From assembly GCA_027924645.1 (NCBI GenBank), contig BSBN01001759.1, positions 285,823-349,822 of the forward strand: a stretch of 64,000 bases of DNA. The letters run 5' to 3'. Both the position numbers and the translations under genes were made by a program. Below are positions 1 through 10,900 of this stretch, piece by piece. The notes beneath the pieces are model-generated. The model was not told where the DNA came from and ran no database searches. It saw nothing but the letters and a program-made list of their open reading frames with translations. Origin of the DNA: Cunninghamia lanceolata. Lineage: Eukaryota; Streptophyta; Pinopsida; Cupressales; Cupressaceae. The number at the start of each line of letters is the position of its first letter. Within the stretch, counting starts at the first letter, position 1.

Positions 1-860
1 GTGATACACGAAGTATACACGTATAGATACATGAAATATGCGAAGTATTCACACAGAACTATATGTTAAGCATGAATCGTACATGTGGTATATCAAGTAT
101 ACACGTAAAACACAGGCATAAATACATGTAATACATGAAGCATACACAAAGCTTAGATGATTAATACATAGAGTATGGAACATACATAATACACAAAGTA
201 TATGAAGCGTGACACATGAACATAGTATGTAATACACAAGTAATACATGAAACATATAGCATACACTTGATACACAAAGCATGAAGTATAACATGTAATA
301 CAAGCATAAAAGCATGAAGTATGCACATAATTCACAAAGTATACACATGCCATAGATAAGGCACAAAGCATACATGCATATGAAGTATGAAGTGGTGCAC
401 TTGAGCATACATAAGTCATAGAGTATACATTAGAGCACACATAAGTCATGTAGTATACACTCGAATACACGAAGTCATAAAGTATATAATTGAATACACA
501 AAGTCATGGAGTATACACCCAAATGAAGTATGCACCTGAATACAAAGTCATAGAGTATACACTTGAATATAAACACTCAAATACATAGTCATGAAATATA
601 CACTTGAATACACATAAGTCACAAGGTATGAATACACACAAGTTGCATTAATACATGTAAGTATACCATCGAACAACTGGGAGGGGGATTTGGTGCATCC
701 CATACTACACCGCGGATCCATCCACCATCCTAGGTCACCAAGTATACCCATGAGTACATGTAATACTAAAGTATACACAGCAAGCATGAAGCACACAAGC
801 GAATACAAAGTATTCACATGAGTGCATAAGTCACAAAGTATACATAGGATGGCAGGAAAG
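1..860. repeat. Degenerate minisatellite (GTATACAC / AAAGTCAT units)
   Basis: The stretch is built from imperfect units of about 25-35 bp containing GTATACAC, GAATACAC and AAAGTCAT, repeated with substitutions and small indels almost from the first base. A non-repeat insert of about 80 bp lies near 663-740. Long open frames here on the minus strand are Cys/Tyr/Met-rich low-complexity translations of the repeat and are not credible genes. Because an LTR-type primer-binding site in minus orientation follows at about 866-876, the tandem block may be the untranslated leader of a retrotransposon. That link is inference. Confidence 0.7.
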
Positions 861-863
861 ATG

Positions 864-2120
864 CTTTGATACCAATTGTCATGTCCCCTATTGGAACAAT
901 ACTAATTTTACCCTAAAAATTCAAATACCACAAGTTTAGGGTTAGGGTTTCAGAATTATCATGTAATTAAATCCATTTTTTCACTCAACTCCATTATAGT
1001 GGGGATGACAAAACATTCATTGGCACATGATACCTCCATGCAGGCCCTTATAGGGGGCATGGCAGGTCGCATGTTCGGATCCTCGCATACAAGCCCTAAT
1101 GAGGGTTTGGTAGGATCCAAGCTATCATACAAAGCCTCCATACAGGCCCTTACGGGGGGTATGGATGGGGTGCAGATCAGACATGCCCCCAAACAAGCCT
1201 TAGGGGAGTATGGTGAGATTCCTTGCCTATTGCCTGCGTGTCATTCCCCTACGATGGATGAGTCGATAGTAATAACAATACAATATTCATATGGATTCTA
1301 ATCTGACCTGTCATACAATATTTTGTGTGATGCTCAATAATATAATGACCTTGAATATATATGTGTTTGCAGATCTCATTCTGTGATTTATGATGAGACG
1401 ATCTGCCCTTTATATTCCATAGTTCAATGGTTCTTTTATAATCTAATTGCTTGAATAATTCTTAAGTCTGACTGCTGGGTTCTTATGTTTATTACTGCAA
1501 ACTAGAAACTCAGAACTATTGTTGTTTCCTTCGTTTGATTTAGAGTTATATTTCTTAACTTGTATATGAATCAGATCATTCTTATTATTGTATTCCCTTT
1601 TATATATGTTTCGATATCTCTTGTAAATGCTAATTATATGAGAACTGTTGTGTATGTTCTATGTTATTTTTTCTCACATGCCTTGTTAAGAATTGATATA
1701 TATATCCCATTCCCTTCCTTGTCAAGAGAAACGACATCACATAGGAGAGACACACCTTGTCATTCTAATCGTTACTCTTTATGGAATTGCTACCTTCCAC
1801 TATTAATCATTGTATTCTCATTAAATGATATAATATCATTCTCTAATCACCTCTTTTTGTCTTCTTTTGAACTTGCATTGATACATACTTCTTATACGTT
1901 ATGTTCAGAGCACTCTACTTCATTCTTCATAAATCGTATGTCTTATCTTTAAATAATATCTCATTATTTCTTCATCCAAATAAGTCGTGTATATGTGGAA
2001 TGCTTAGTTGATAAGGATCAATCATCTTTGTAATAGATTCTTTGTCTTATACGAGAAGGTTGTTTATCATATAACAAATATATTGACTTCTTTAGAATGA
2101 TGAAAGTTGACTGTATCATA
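864..2120 (-). mobile_element. LTR-retrotransposon relic with primer-binding site (minus)
   Basis: Read on the minus strand, TTGGTATCAAAGC at about 865-877 resembles the initiator-methionine tRNA primer-binding site of plant LTR elements. The adjoining sequence begins TGTCATGTCCCC on the plus strand, which suits an LTR edge ending in ..ACA on minus. Inside lie two related blocks near 1030-1190, each with a 'CAGGCCCTTA' core followed by a G-rich run. I cannot find the far LTR edge or a target-site duplication, so the right limit is arbitrary. The rest, to 2120, is AT-rich with no convincing gene. Confidence 0.4.
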
Positions 2121-2129
2121 ATTAGTTTT

Positions 2130-5100
2130 TATTTTAATAAATTTCCTTGCATGGTACAGGACATTACATTTATCCATGTAAAGCAGCCATTCTTTAGAAC
2201 TATATCATGAAGATGGTTTGTGTTGATAAAATTCTGAAAGTCTAGTTGTGTTTGGGTGACCTTATCTAGCCCCCCCATGTTTCTTAGAAGCATTCAAGGT
2301 TGCATTAAACTCTCCTCCCAAAATTATAATATCTTTGTTCATTACATGCAAGAAGGTGGCTATTTGATCCTAGAAAACCTTTTTTGGCGTATGCCCCATG
2401 GGGCCATAAACATTTATTATGAAGAAACTTATATGAGAAGTATAATGTTTGACTTTGCTTACCTTCCAGAATTGACTTGCTTGGATGCTTTCCACATTTG
2501 TCATGTTAAGTTTCCATATTGTTCCCAAACCTCCAGAAGCCCCTTTTGTATCCATAAAATGTCCCTTCCATTGTTTCCATTTTTTACATGCGGATAGTTG
2601 ATTCTACTTTGACCAATTTCGTCTCCTAGATTAGGAGTATGTCTGGTTCCCTCATGTCCATTGATGCTTAAACAAGTTTCTTTTGTTAGGGGTGTTTAAG
2701 TCCCTAACATTCCATGTTAGGATTCTCATTGCTCGTTGGTAAGGGTAATTCTCTTCCTAGATCTCAACTTCCTTTGTCCCTCAACCATTCCAACAATCAT
2801 TGATTTCTCTTTGCTAGTTTTTCTTCCCCTGTGCTTGTTTTCTCCACACTTACGTTTTTTGGTTTTGGATTTGGTCAAGCTCACCACTCTCTCTTCTAAT
2901 ATATCTAATTAATCCCATGTGAATTCCTCACCAGATCCCTCATTTAAATTGTGCCCTGAATCTAGGGCATTTCCTTTCGGTTGGGTATTTCCATTTATCA
3001 GTTAGGAAGGGTTATCCTTCTAATCGAGTATCCCAAAAAGCTCCAATGCCAAATCAAAGGAAGTCTTTTCTTTGGCCATCCCAAGGGTTGTTGGGAATAA
3101 GGTGTCTCAACCTTGGCAATTCCTTTCATTTATTATTGTAATGTAATTTATTTACTTAGCCTATGTTGTAATTTGTTGCACATCCTGTTTTGTCATTTAG
3201 TGTGAAGTGGCACGATGAGTTGTCACTCCACTTGTAAGATGACTAGGATGGTCAACACACTCCATGTGGAGATAGGTGTTCCTTTTGTGTGGTAGAGGTT
3301 TTCTGCCATGTGTCGGCATCTTGACTAGTGTGTAAGTGAATCTTGACCGAAACGGTTATGACAAATTCCTATGACAGAATATATGACATGTAAGAGTTGG
3401 AAATAGAAGGTTCTATGATAGGTGAAGACATGTGTCACAAGGCATCTTGGAAGAAGGCATCTTTGGGTGCCCCAAGGAGAGTTATGACATGTTGTAAGAG
3501 AATATGCTATTTATAACCTGTTTATGACAGATTCTCTTACAATTGTAAGATATGTCAGTATGCCATATTCTATGACGGTTATAAGAGTCATAAGAGCATC
3601 TGTCATTGCCCAACTTGGGAATAGGCGACCTCTTTGGGATGGGGTGACTTGACAAGTGTCAAGAACATCCTACAGTGTTGGACAAATGTACATAGGCGTG
3701 GGTTTTGGGCCATGAGGCCATGTTGGACGCCCATGTCAAGATAGAGCCATTTTTGCCTTGTATTTTCTATATAAACAGGTGCTTTGGAGAGATGTATTAT
3801 GTGATTGAAAGGTACTGTTATGCTGCTGATTTGTCTTTAGATATGAGTGTTGAAGACTCCTAAGAGCTTGCATTGCAAGTGCATTGTAAACCATTTCAGT
3901 TTTGATAATACATTGTGTAGGTTTTAGAGTGTGGGGTTTTTCACTTGATAAGGGTTTTTCCCACATATATCTTGTGTCTCTCTCTTCTGTCTCATTTCTG
4001 TGTGTATGCGTATTGCTACAATATCTCCATTGTTGTTGTTAACATTTTGTAATTATAAAGGATAAAACGAATTTGCACTCTTCTCTCCTCTTTAGATTAG
4101 TGTAGGAAGTGATTTCTACACACCTAGCTTCCTTTCAAGGGTCTCCATTTATGGTTTATCCAATTTCCCTTGATTGGTAGGATTTTGCTCCTCTAAATGA
4201 TTATGGTTTTCCTTCTGTGTTGTGGTCCTTTCAAGAGGCAAATTTGAGTATCCTACTCCATTGAGATGTTAGGGTTTTCAACAGGCCCTAGTGCCTCTTT
4301 GGCATCTCCTTTGGAGCCCATGCCTTTGTTGCAATTTATCATCCCATGTCCAAAAAGATGACTTTACATTTGATCGACACTCTTTCCACCTCAATCTATT
4401 GCAACCATGTCCCTGCCTCTATTCTTATTTCAATGGATGGGGGGCTCTCCAAATTAATTGTGACACAAATTCTGGCATATATCCATGCATCGCCATCCTT
4501 GATGCAATCATCCAACTTAATGAAGGTTCCTAATGAGTTGTCTGTCTTTGAGAGGATGCCAGGGTTCAATACTCCGAGGGTAGGTTATACAACCTCAGCC
4601 ACATGGAGTGTTTGTTGGAACATGGGTGAGCAGATTAAAATTAGACTCCCGATCACGCACATAGAATCCAACACCATCGATCAATAGAGGGCCACCCTTT
4701 AAAATTTCTTCTTTTTTCCTCGCTGAGCTGCATTCTACTAAGAAGAAGCCTTTCGACATGGATTTTACTTTTACATCTCTTCCCCATTGATCTTTGCATT
4801 AGTTCTGCACTCAAATTTTTGAGTGCCAAGCGCTTGCCCACTTAATGAAGAAGGTGCATAGCTGAAGCTTGGAATTAAGACCCGCGGCATTCAGTGTAAC
4901 TGCTTTTTTTTGGTTTGTGATTCGTGGCGGAACAAGGATTTTGTTTGCTCCCATTGTGGGGCTAGGGCCTTTCGAAATCCAAATCTTCCTGCTTTGTTCT
5001 CCGACTGGAGCCTTAGGGTTTCCTCTTTCTGCCCTGTTTCTGCTAGGATTTCTTGTTCCTCTGTTGTTAGAGTTTCTTGTCTTCAGAGTTTCCGCCGCCT

Positions 5101-5190
5101 ATCGTTCTCCCACCAACCAATGTTTGTTCACCTACGATCTTCTGCGCTTTTATGCTCTTCTTCCTGCCTTCTGTATTCGTGCTGCCATTG
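2130..5190 (-). mobile_element. L1-type LINE fragment (minus), split by a solo LTR
   Basis: Minus-strand translation of 2130-2760 shows an APE-type endonuclease in broken frames: NVRGLN-like start, EPDILLI, INVYGP, then IILGGEFNATLN and NHLHDIVLKNGCFTW. These are the conserved blocks of plant L1 ORF2. Further upstream on minus (about 4150-5160) is ORF1-like sequence with LIDGVGFYVRD and LDDCIKDGDAWIYARICVTI, typical of the DUF4283 domain of plant LINE ORF1. Frames carry stops and frameshifts, and the copy ends inside the endonuclease region, so reverse transcriptase is absent. The element is interrupted at 3089-4137 by a solo LTR. It is a dead fragment. Confidence 0.75.
3089..4137 (+). repeat. 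Solo LTR (1049 bp) inside the LINE
   Basis: The sequence starts TGTTGGGAATAAGG and ends ..CTTCCTTTCA. It is flanked on both sides by AGGGT (3084-3088 and 4138-4142), a perfect 5-bp target-site duplication. Its 3' third matches the LTRs of the Copia element at 47904-54213 in order: a 'GAGTGTGGGGTTTTT' block, a 'TATATCTTGTGT' block and the terminal 'CTTCCTTTCA'. No primer-binding site or coding sequence follows, so it is the product of LTR-LTR recombination. Orientation follows the homology to the Copia LTRs. Confidence 0.85.
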
Positions 5191-5927
5191 CTGAATGAAT
5201 CTGGTTTGCTCCGTCATTTTCCCCTCGTCATCTTTGGGTTTTTGCTTTTATACAGTCTGAGTTGGCCTGTTTATGAAAAAACTTGCCCTATGTCAAAAGT
5301 TCGAATCCTACAGAGACAAAGTATGTATGCCTCGTATTAGAAGTACAGTTAGATGCCTCGTGGGCACTGGTAGTATGAGGTAGTCTCATATGTTTATGAT
5401 TATGGTACATAGGGATTTTGAAAGGACCCAAACCCTCGTACAAAAGAGAGATAACACAGTGAAGCCCACAGATCTACATAGAACAAACACAAGGGCACTA
5501 ACAACATAGCCCCTGCACAACTACAACAAGACAAACAAGAGGCAAACCCCCGCAAAAACAGCCAACCTAAATTTAGGGAGGTTTAAAGCCAAAGGGTTCT
5601 AAAGACTTTGAGTGAAATCACTTAACTTGTTGAAGTTCTACTCAAATCTCCCTTTTCTTATATATACCTTTTTCGCTTGGCACCTCCATCAACAGACATA
5701 GTTTTTGGGTCCTCTCAATCCTTCTCGTTCTCTCATCCTCATAGGAGGTCTTGCAAGTATTACCACATGACCCAAACTTAGGTCGCCCAACATGTAGACT
5801 ATAAAAGGATTCCATTCCATTTCCATTTCAATGAAAGTTCTAGATGCACAATAACTTATAGGTAGATTTGAAGAAGAATAAAATACTATTTTTAAAAATA
5901 TTTACGCGGAGAGACCTTCTACACAAC

Positions 5928-6210
5928 AAGGGTTGAAAGACTCAGATTCTTGTAACCAGTAAATAAAAATCCAAAAAAAAAAAGCAAATAAATAAAATAA
6001 AATTCAAAGCAAGGGCTGAAATATTCAGATTCTTGTAACCACTAAACAAAAATCCAAAAAAAAAAAAAATTAGCAAATAAAAAAATAAAATAAAATATAA
6101 AATTCAAAGCAAGGGCTGAAATACTCAGATTCTTGTAACCACTAAACAAAAATCCAAAAAAATAAAAAAAATCGCAAATAAATAAAATAAAATCAAATAA
6201 AATTTAATGC
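5928..6210. repeat. Tandem triplication, unit about 85-100 bp
   Basis: Three successive copies start near 5928, 6011 and 6111. Each contains AAGGG(T/C)TGAAA, then CAGATTCTTGTAACCA, then a variable A-rich tail (AAAAATCC followed by A/AATA runs). Length differences lie almost wholly in the A-rich tails. Confidence 0.85.
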
Positions 6211-6289
6211 AATGTTGTAGTGGATTATAATGAAACGCCACAATAAATACACCACCACCATTCTACTTTTGCTATTTTAAAGCAAAATA

Positions 6290-6403
6290 CAAATATTAGT
6301 TGGAAATAATTTTTAAATGCCAAAACCAAAAACCAAAAGTAAAATGCAAATATTAGTTGGAAATAATTTATAAATGCCAAAACTAAAACCCAAAAAACAA
6401 ATT
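6290..6403. repeat. 57-bp tandem duplication
   Basis: CAAATATTAGTTGGAAATAA begins two adjacent copies at 6290 and 6347. They differ at a few positions and share the following AATGCCAAAAC block. Confidence 0.85.
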
Positions 6404-6432
6404 GGAAGATATCCTAGGCGTACTCTAGATAT

Positions 6433-6567
6433 TTTTTTAAATATACTAGTTTATCTTAATTTAAAGACAAATGATTAATTATTAGATTGGGTAAACTTTA
6501 TTTTTTAAATATACTAGTTTATCTTAATTTAAAGACATGAATAATTATTAAATTGGGTAAACTATAC
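6433..6567. repeat. 68-bp tandem duplication
   Basis: TTAAATATACTAGTTTATCT occurs in two adjacent copies (units starting about 6433 and 6501). Each is followed by AATTTAAAGACA and a GGGTAAACT block. It lies about 1.2 kb upstream of the permease leader. Confidence 0.85.
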
Positions 6568-7846
6568 ATTAATATAGAGAGTCATGTAAGTTAACCTAGA
6601 TATAAAATAAGCTGTGTTTAAATTGAAATAAAAGGGATTAGAGTTTGTATAATTTAAATTAGTGAAAAGTGAATTTTATTTGATATAATGTTGTGAATTA
6701 AAATTAAGACTAAAACGATGAAATCCTAAGGTTGTGATCCCCTCCGAATTTTTTTTATTAAAAATGACGCACATCTTGGTGAGTTGATAGTATCTAAAAT
6801 AAAGATATGATAATAGTGTTAAACAAAAGTCAAAATTCAAAAGACTTGTGTACACTTTAATCAAACCACAAAACTATTAAAATCATAATATTAAAATAAT
6901 TTTGAGATATAAAATTTTAACCTTTAACAACTTTTCCTCCTCTTACTTATTCCCATGGACATTACTCTCTAGACTTTTATATCGTCAAGGCAAGAAATAC
7001 TTAAAAAGGTTAGCAAGTAGACTTTTATATGTGATCATTACAGTTTAGTCAATGATAGGCTTTGTGAGGGGAGAATTTTCTAAACTTGTCGGTTGTTGTT
7101 ACTTATAGGGCCTAAATTTGATGGTGGTGGATCCTACTGTCAAACAATTTTTTTGTGATGATCATCTATTTAAAGTAGTCTTTCAAATATTAAATCCTAC
7201 CTATTTTAATATGACCTCAAAATATATATAAAAATAAATAAATCCAAATTTTGACAGTTTCCTGAAATCTTTCCTAAAATTTGAATTGTATGGGTGCAAG
7301 TGCTAGTAGTAAGAGAAGTACAGTTAACATAACGGTATGACTGTTTACTTTCAGACATAAAAGACTACGTCATACACAGCAAATTTCAAGCATTGAATTT
7401 GTTATGGCTTGCGGGAGCAACTTTCCCAAGTTACAGCTCTTGACTTTTCTCTTTCTTAGACTTTACAGCTCAGAATCTTTGTACCCACTCCCAACAAATC
7501 TGAGTAAGATAACCCAATACCGACAAAATCCATAGAATATGGCAAAAGAAACTCAAAAACCCTACAAACACTAATATATTAAGAACTCCACTAGGATTGA
7601 ACTTTGAAAATTTCTCTGCATGATATTTTAAATTCCTGACCTCTTCATTTCACACTGCAATCTCTCTATTTCCCATTCCTTGTAGAATTCAGACAAGGAG
7701 TGGCGGAGACGTGGCTCGAACCTGGGCCAATTGGTAGAATTTTATCGTCGGTCAATCTGGAAGACCCTAAGCCGCCGCCGAATTCTTCTCAAGATGGCAG
7801 TGATATTTATGCCCCCTTGCTTGCATCATTCAATGAAGCCAAAATT

Positions 7847-7975
7847 ATGGAGTCCAATGGTAAAATTGCCTCGGCCTCGGACGGCGAGATCCGCGAGACT
7901 GCAGATGATGGTCGGGATTCCGGCGAGAAGCGTCTCAACGAGCTTGGCTACAAGCAGGAGCTCCGAAGAGAAATG
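7847..7975 (+). CDS. Permease exon 1 (43 codons)
   Basis: It encodes the hydrophilic cytosolic N-terminus, MESNGKIASASDGEI onward, ending in the family signature ELGYKQELRREM. The donor is ATG|GTGTGT, a GT site weaker than the usual GTAAGT. The leader upstream (about 7640-7846) is in the same open frame but lacks an ATG. The 3' end of this exon is the start of a repeat unit copied through intron 1. Confidence 0.85.
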
Positions 7976-10900
7976 GTGTGTATGCTTTTTTTTTGGTTCT
8001 TTTTCATGTGATTTCTGTGTTTTGAGGAAGTCCAAGCAGGCTATCTCCCTTTGATCTTCGAAGCCACTTGCCATTGAGGGGTTCGGTTATGTTTATTCCT
8101 TTCTCTCAGTCCGATATGCCTAAAAATTGTACGTCTTGGAATTGTTTCATGTTTCATGTTTTTTTGTTTTAATTTAAATGTACCTGGTAAACTTTTTAAC
8201 CACAACATGGGGACCTTATCTCCAAGCAAGAACATTTTCAAACCCGTGAGCTCGTTGGTCCAGCGAAGGCGTAAAGCCTGTGAGCTCGTTGGCCCAGCGG
8301 TGGTTTGAACTGTGGTGGCCGCCACTACACCCGAGTGACTTAATCACCGAACCATGCACTTAACGGCATAATTGTTTCATGTTTACTTTGGTTAAGCAGC
8401 ATAATTTGTTTTAAAGAACCTGGACCAAAGAGAATTTAATAAAGGGGGGAGTATTAAGTGTTTGGAGCTTGGAGGTCAGAACTCAGAAAAAGAGTGTGTG
8501 TTCTTTTTTTGCTTTCATGTGAAATCTATGTGTAAAGAAGTCCTAAAGGCTGTTTTCCTCTTGGTTAAGGTCCTTTGAACCCTCTTTCATCTGAATTCTA
8601 TGTGCAAGGAAGTCCTAAAAGTTGTTTTCGTCTTGGTTGAGATCCTTTGAGCCCTCTTGTTGTTGAGGGGTTCGCTTAAGCTTGTTCTTTACATTGGCTT
8701 AGGGGCACACCTGTCCTAAAAGACCCCAATCAAAGAAAATTTATGAAAGGGAGCGTTAAGTATTTCAAGGATGGAGTTCTGGAGAAAAGTAGGGTGCCCT
8801 TTAACTTTTTCATGTCCAATTCTGTGGTGCTGGGAAGTCCTAAAGGTTATCTACCTCTTGGTTGATGTCTTTTGAAGCCTCTTGTTGTCCAAGTGTTTTC
8901 TTGAATCCTCTTGTTGTCTTGGAGTTGTTTCTACGACTGCAAAATCCTTATTCTCCTGTGTTGGTTAAGGGGCATACTTGTTGAAAGTTGAAACACCTTA
9001 GACCAAAGAGAAATAATGAAGGGAAGCACTAAGCATTATGCAACAGCCTTTTTGTACTAATAGCTAGCTGTTTTATCACGCTCCCCTCTTTTTTCATACC
9101 CCAGTAAAGCTTCTTTATGACGTGCTTTCCCATATGCTGTTTTTGCCTTTCATGAAGCTGGTCTAATCTGTTGATATATCCTTTCTATGTAACTATTTCC
9201 TTATATTAATAAGGATTTATATTTATCCAAAAAAAACAATGAAGAGAAATATTAAACATTTGAGCATGGAGCTTTGAAGAGAAATGACGTGTATCTTCTT
9301 ATGCTCTTTCATGTCAATTCTATATGCTGAAAAAATCTAAAGCCTATCTCCCTTTTGTTTCATGCCCCTCAAGCCCTGTTGCTGTCGAGAGGCTTTCTTA
9401 TGCTCATTCTATACATCAGTTGAGGGGCATAATTGTCCTAACGGTCCTCGACAAGGGGAGGCTTAAGGGTAAGGAACTTGGAGCTTTGAAGAGAAATAGT
9501 GTCTTTTTTACATTCCTTTATTCTCAATTCTATGTGCTGATAGGTGCTAAAGCTTATCTCCCTTCTATCCATTTCCTTCAAACTGTTCTGTTGTCCTAAA
9601 GCCTATCTCCCTTTTCTTGGCCACTTGTAGGTCTAAATATCTAAATTAAATTATATTTTCTTCATATGCTTCTGGCATGGTTATGGATGATATTACATTT
9701 CTTTCCACATCCTGATGATGGATCACAGAGTGTGATCTGAAATGTTGATGTAAAAAACTTCTATACAGTTATTTCCAGAAGCTTTCTCAAAAAGATTTTT
9801 AATTTACTGATGTTTTGGCTTTTCCGTTGGGAGCCATCTTTAGGGTGGATCTGCTTGCAGCAGACATTTAAACAGATCTTCTTGGATATAGGTTTGGAAC
9901 GAGCACCTGAAATGTTTGAAAATTCAAAATCTTACAGGATTTAAAACTTTAATATAGCTATGCCTGTCCTCTTTGAAGAGGAAGAATGGAAAATTGAGGG
10001 ACTTTTGATCAAAATTATAGCAGGAGGATCAACCTTCAGAAAATAGCAGAAGCGGATTGAAGATTGAAACTTGAACTTAGACTTCCTTATCCTTTCTTTC
10101 AGAATTTTCTCACTTAATCAATGATTCTTTCTATTCTTGTGGTCCTACAGACTGTTTTGGTCTTGTGGACACTATTAAAAGTTAATATCTATATACCTAT
10201 TTCGTGTCATGTTTCTACCCTGTGATTCTCAGCCGTGCTCTCATACTGGCAGCTGTTTGATTGCAAACAACTATTCTATATACTGTTTATTCAATTGTTT
10301 AATGTTAATTATGATGCTTATTTTCAATAAAAGTTATAGGACAAATTCTACATGGCATATTAACAAAAGGGAAACATTTTGTCTTGGGACTGATCTAATT
10401 TTAATTTTTGTGAGTGAGCAGACGTTGTTCAAGACCTTTGCAATTTCATTTTCAACAATGACACTCTTCACAGGGATAACGCCGCTCTATGGATCGAGTA
10501 TGTTGTATGCTGGGCCTGCACCTCTTGTTTGGGGATGGGTCGTCGTTTCTTTTTTTACAGCTTTTGTCGCAGTTGCCATGGCAGAGATTTGTTCTTCGTT
10601 TCCTGTAAGTAGATGTTTGCTTCTTCATTTGGATTATTTAATGCTTTTCAAGTTCCTTTATCAACAAATAAAATGATTATGAGTTCAATCCCATGGAGTC
10701 ACGAATAGAATTTTGTATGCCAGTGGATCATGATTTCAGTACCCATTGTAGTTTTAAAACTTAGCGACTACTAGCCTAACTTGTGAGTACTTGTGAGCCA
10801 GATCTGTTCAGCAAGTTACTTGCCAGAAATTAGCCAGCTAGAAGATCTTTTTTTTGTATATCTTCAAAATTTTTTCCAATTTTTTTTTCCAATCGTGAGA

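Larger units (their letters stand above)
5191..7260. other. Gene-free AT-rich stretch upstream of the permease
   Basis: I see no gene here. About 5410-5700 is A/C-rich sequence of unknown origin. A 'GTTCGAATCC' tRNA B-box-like motif at about 5290 hints at a SINE, but no duplication or tail was found. The stretch includes three separate short tandem duplications (5928-6567, listed separately) and long A/T tracts. From 6570 to 7260 only AT-rich unique-looking sequence is visible. Confidence 0.5.
7961..9620 (+). repeat. About six diverged tandem copies spanning the exon 1 / intron 1 junction
   Basis: Units begin near 7961, 8463, 8585 (partial), 8773, 9263 and 9476. Each has, in order, GGAGCT..GAAGAGAAATG-like sequence (in the first copy this is coding exon 1 plus the donor), a T-rich run, TTTCATGT..ATTCTATGTG, AAGTCCTAAAG, TCT(A/T)CCTCTTGG-like, CCCTCTTGTTG.GAGGGG, and ATTTA.GAAAGGGAG. 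Copies are diverged by many substitutions. Thus the duplicated segment includes the end of the coding exon, and intron 1 grew by tandem duplication after the gene formed. Confidence 0.75.

Noticed and set aside
49..470. Long minus-strand open frames rich in Cys, Tyr and Met
   Set aside because: They are translations of the minisatellite in several frames, with no domain and low complexity.
5240..5320. tRNA gene or SINE near GTTCGAATCC
   Set aside because: Only the B-box-like word fits. No cloverleaf, good A-box, tail or flanking duplication was found.
4869..5340. Plus-strand open frames with Phe/Leu-rich text
   Set aside because: They lie antisense to LINE ORF1-like sequence and show no family signature.
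7700..7702. GTG as permease start codon
   Set aside because: Plant nuclear genes start at ATG in nearly all cases. The in-frame ATG at 7847 gives an N-terminus of the usual family type.
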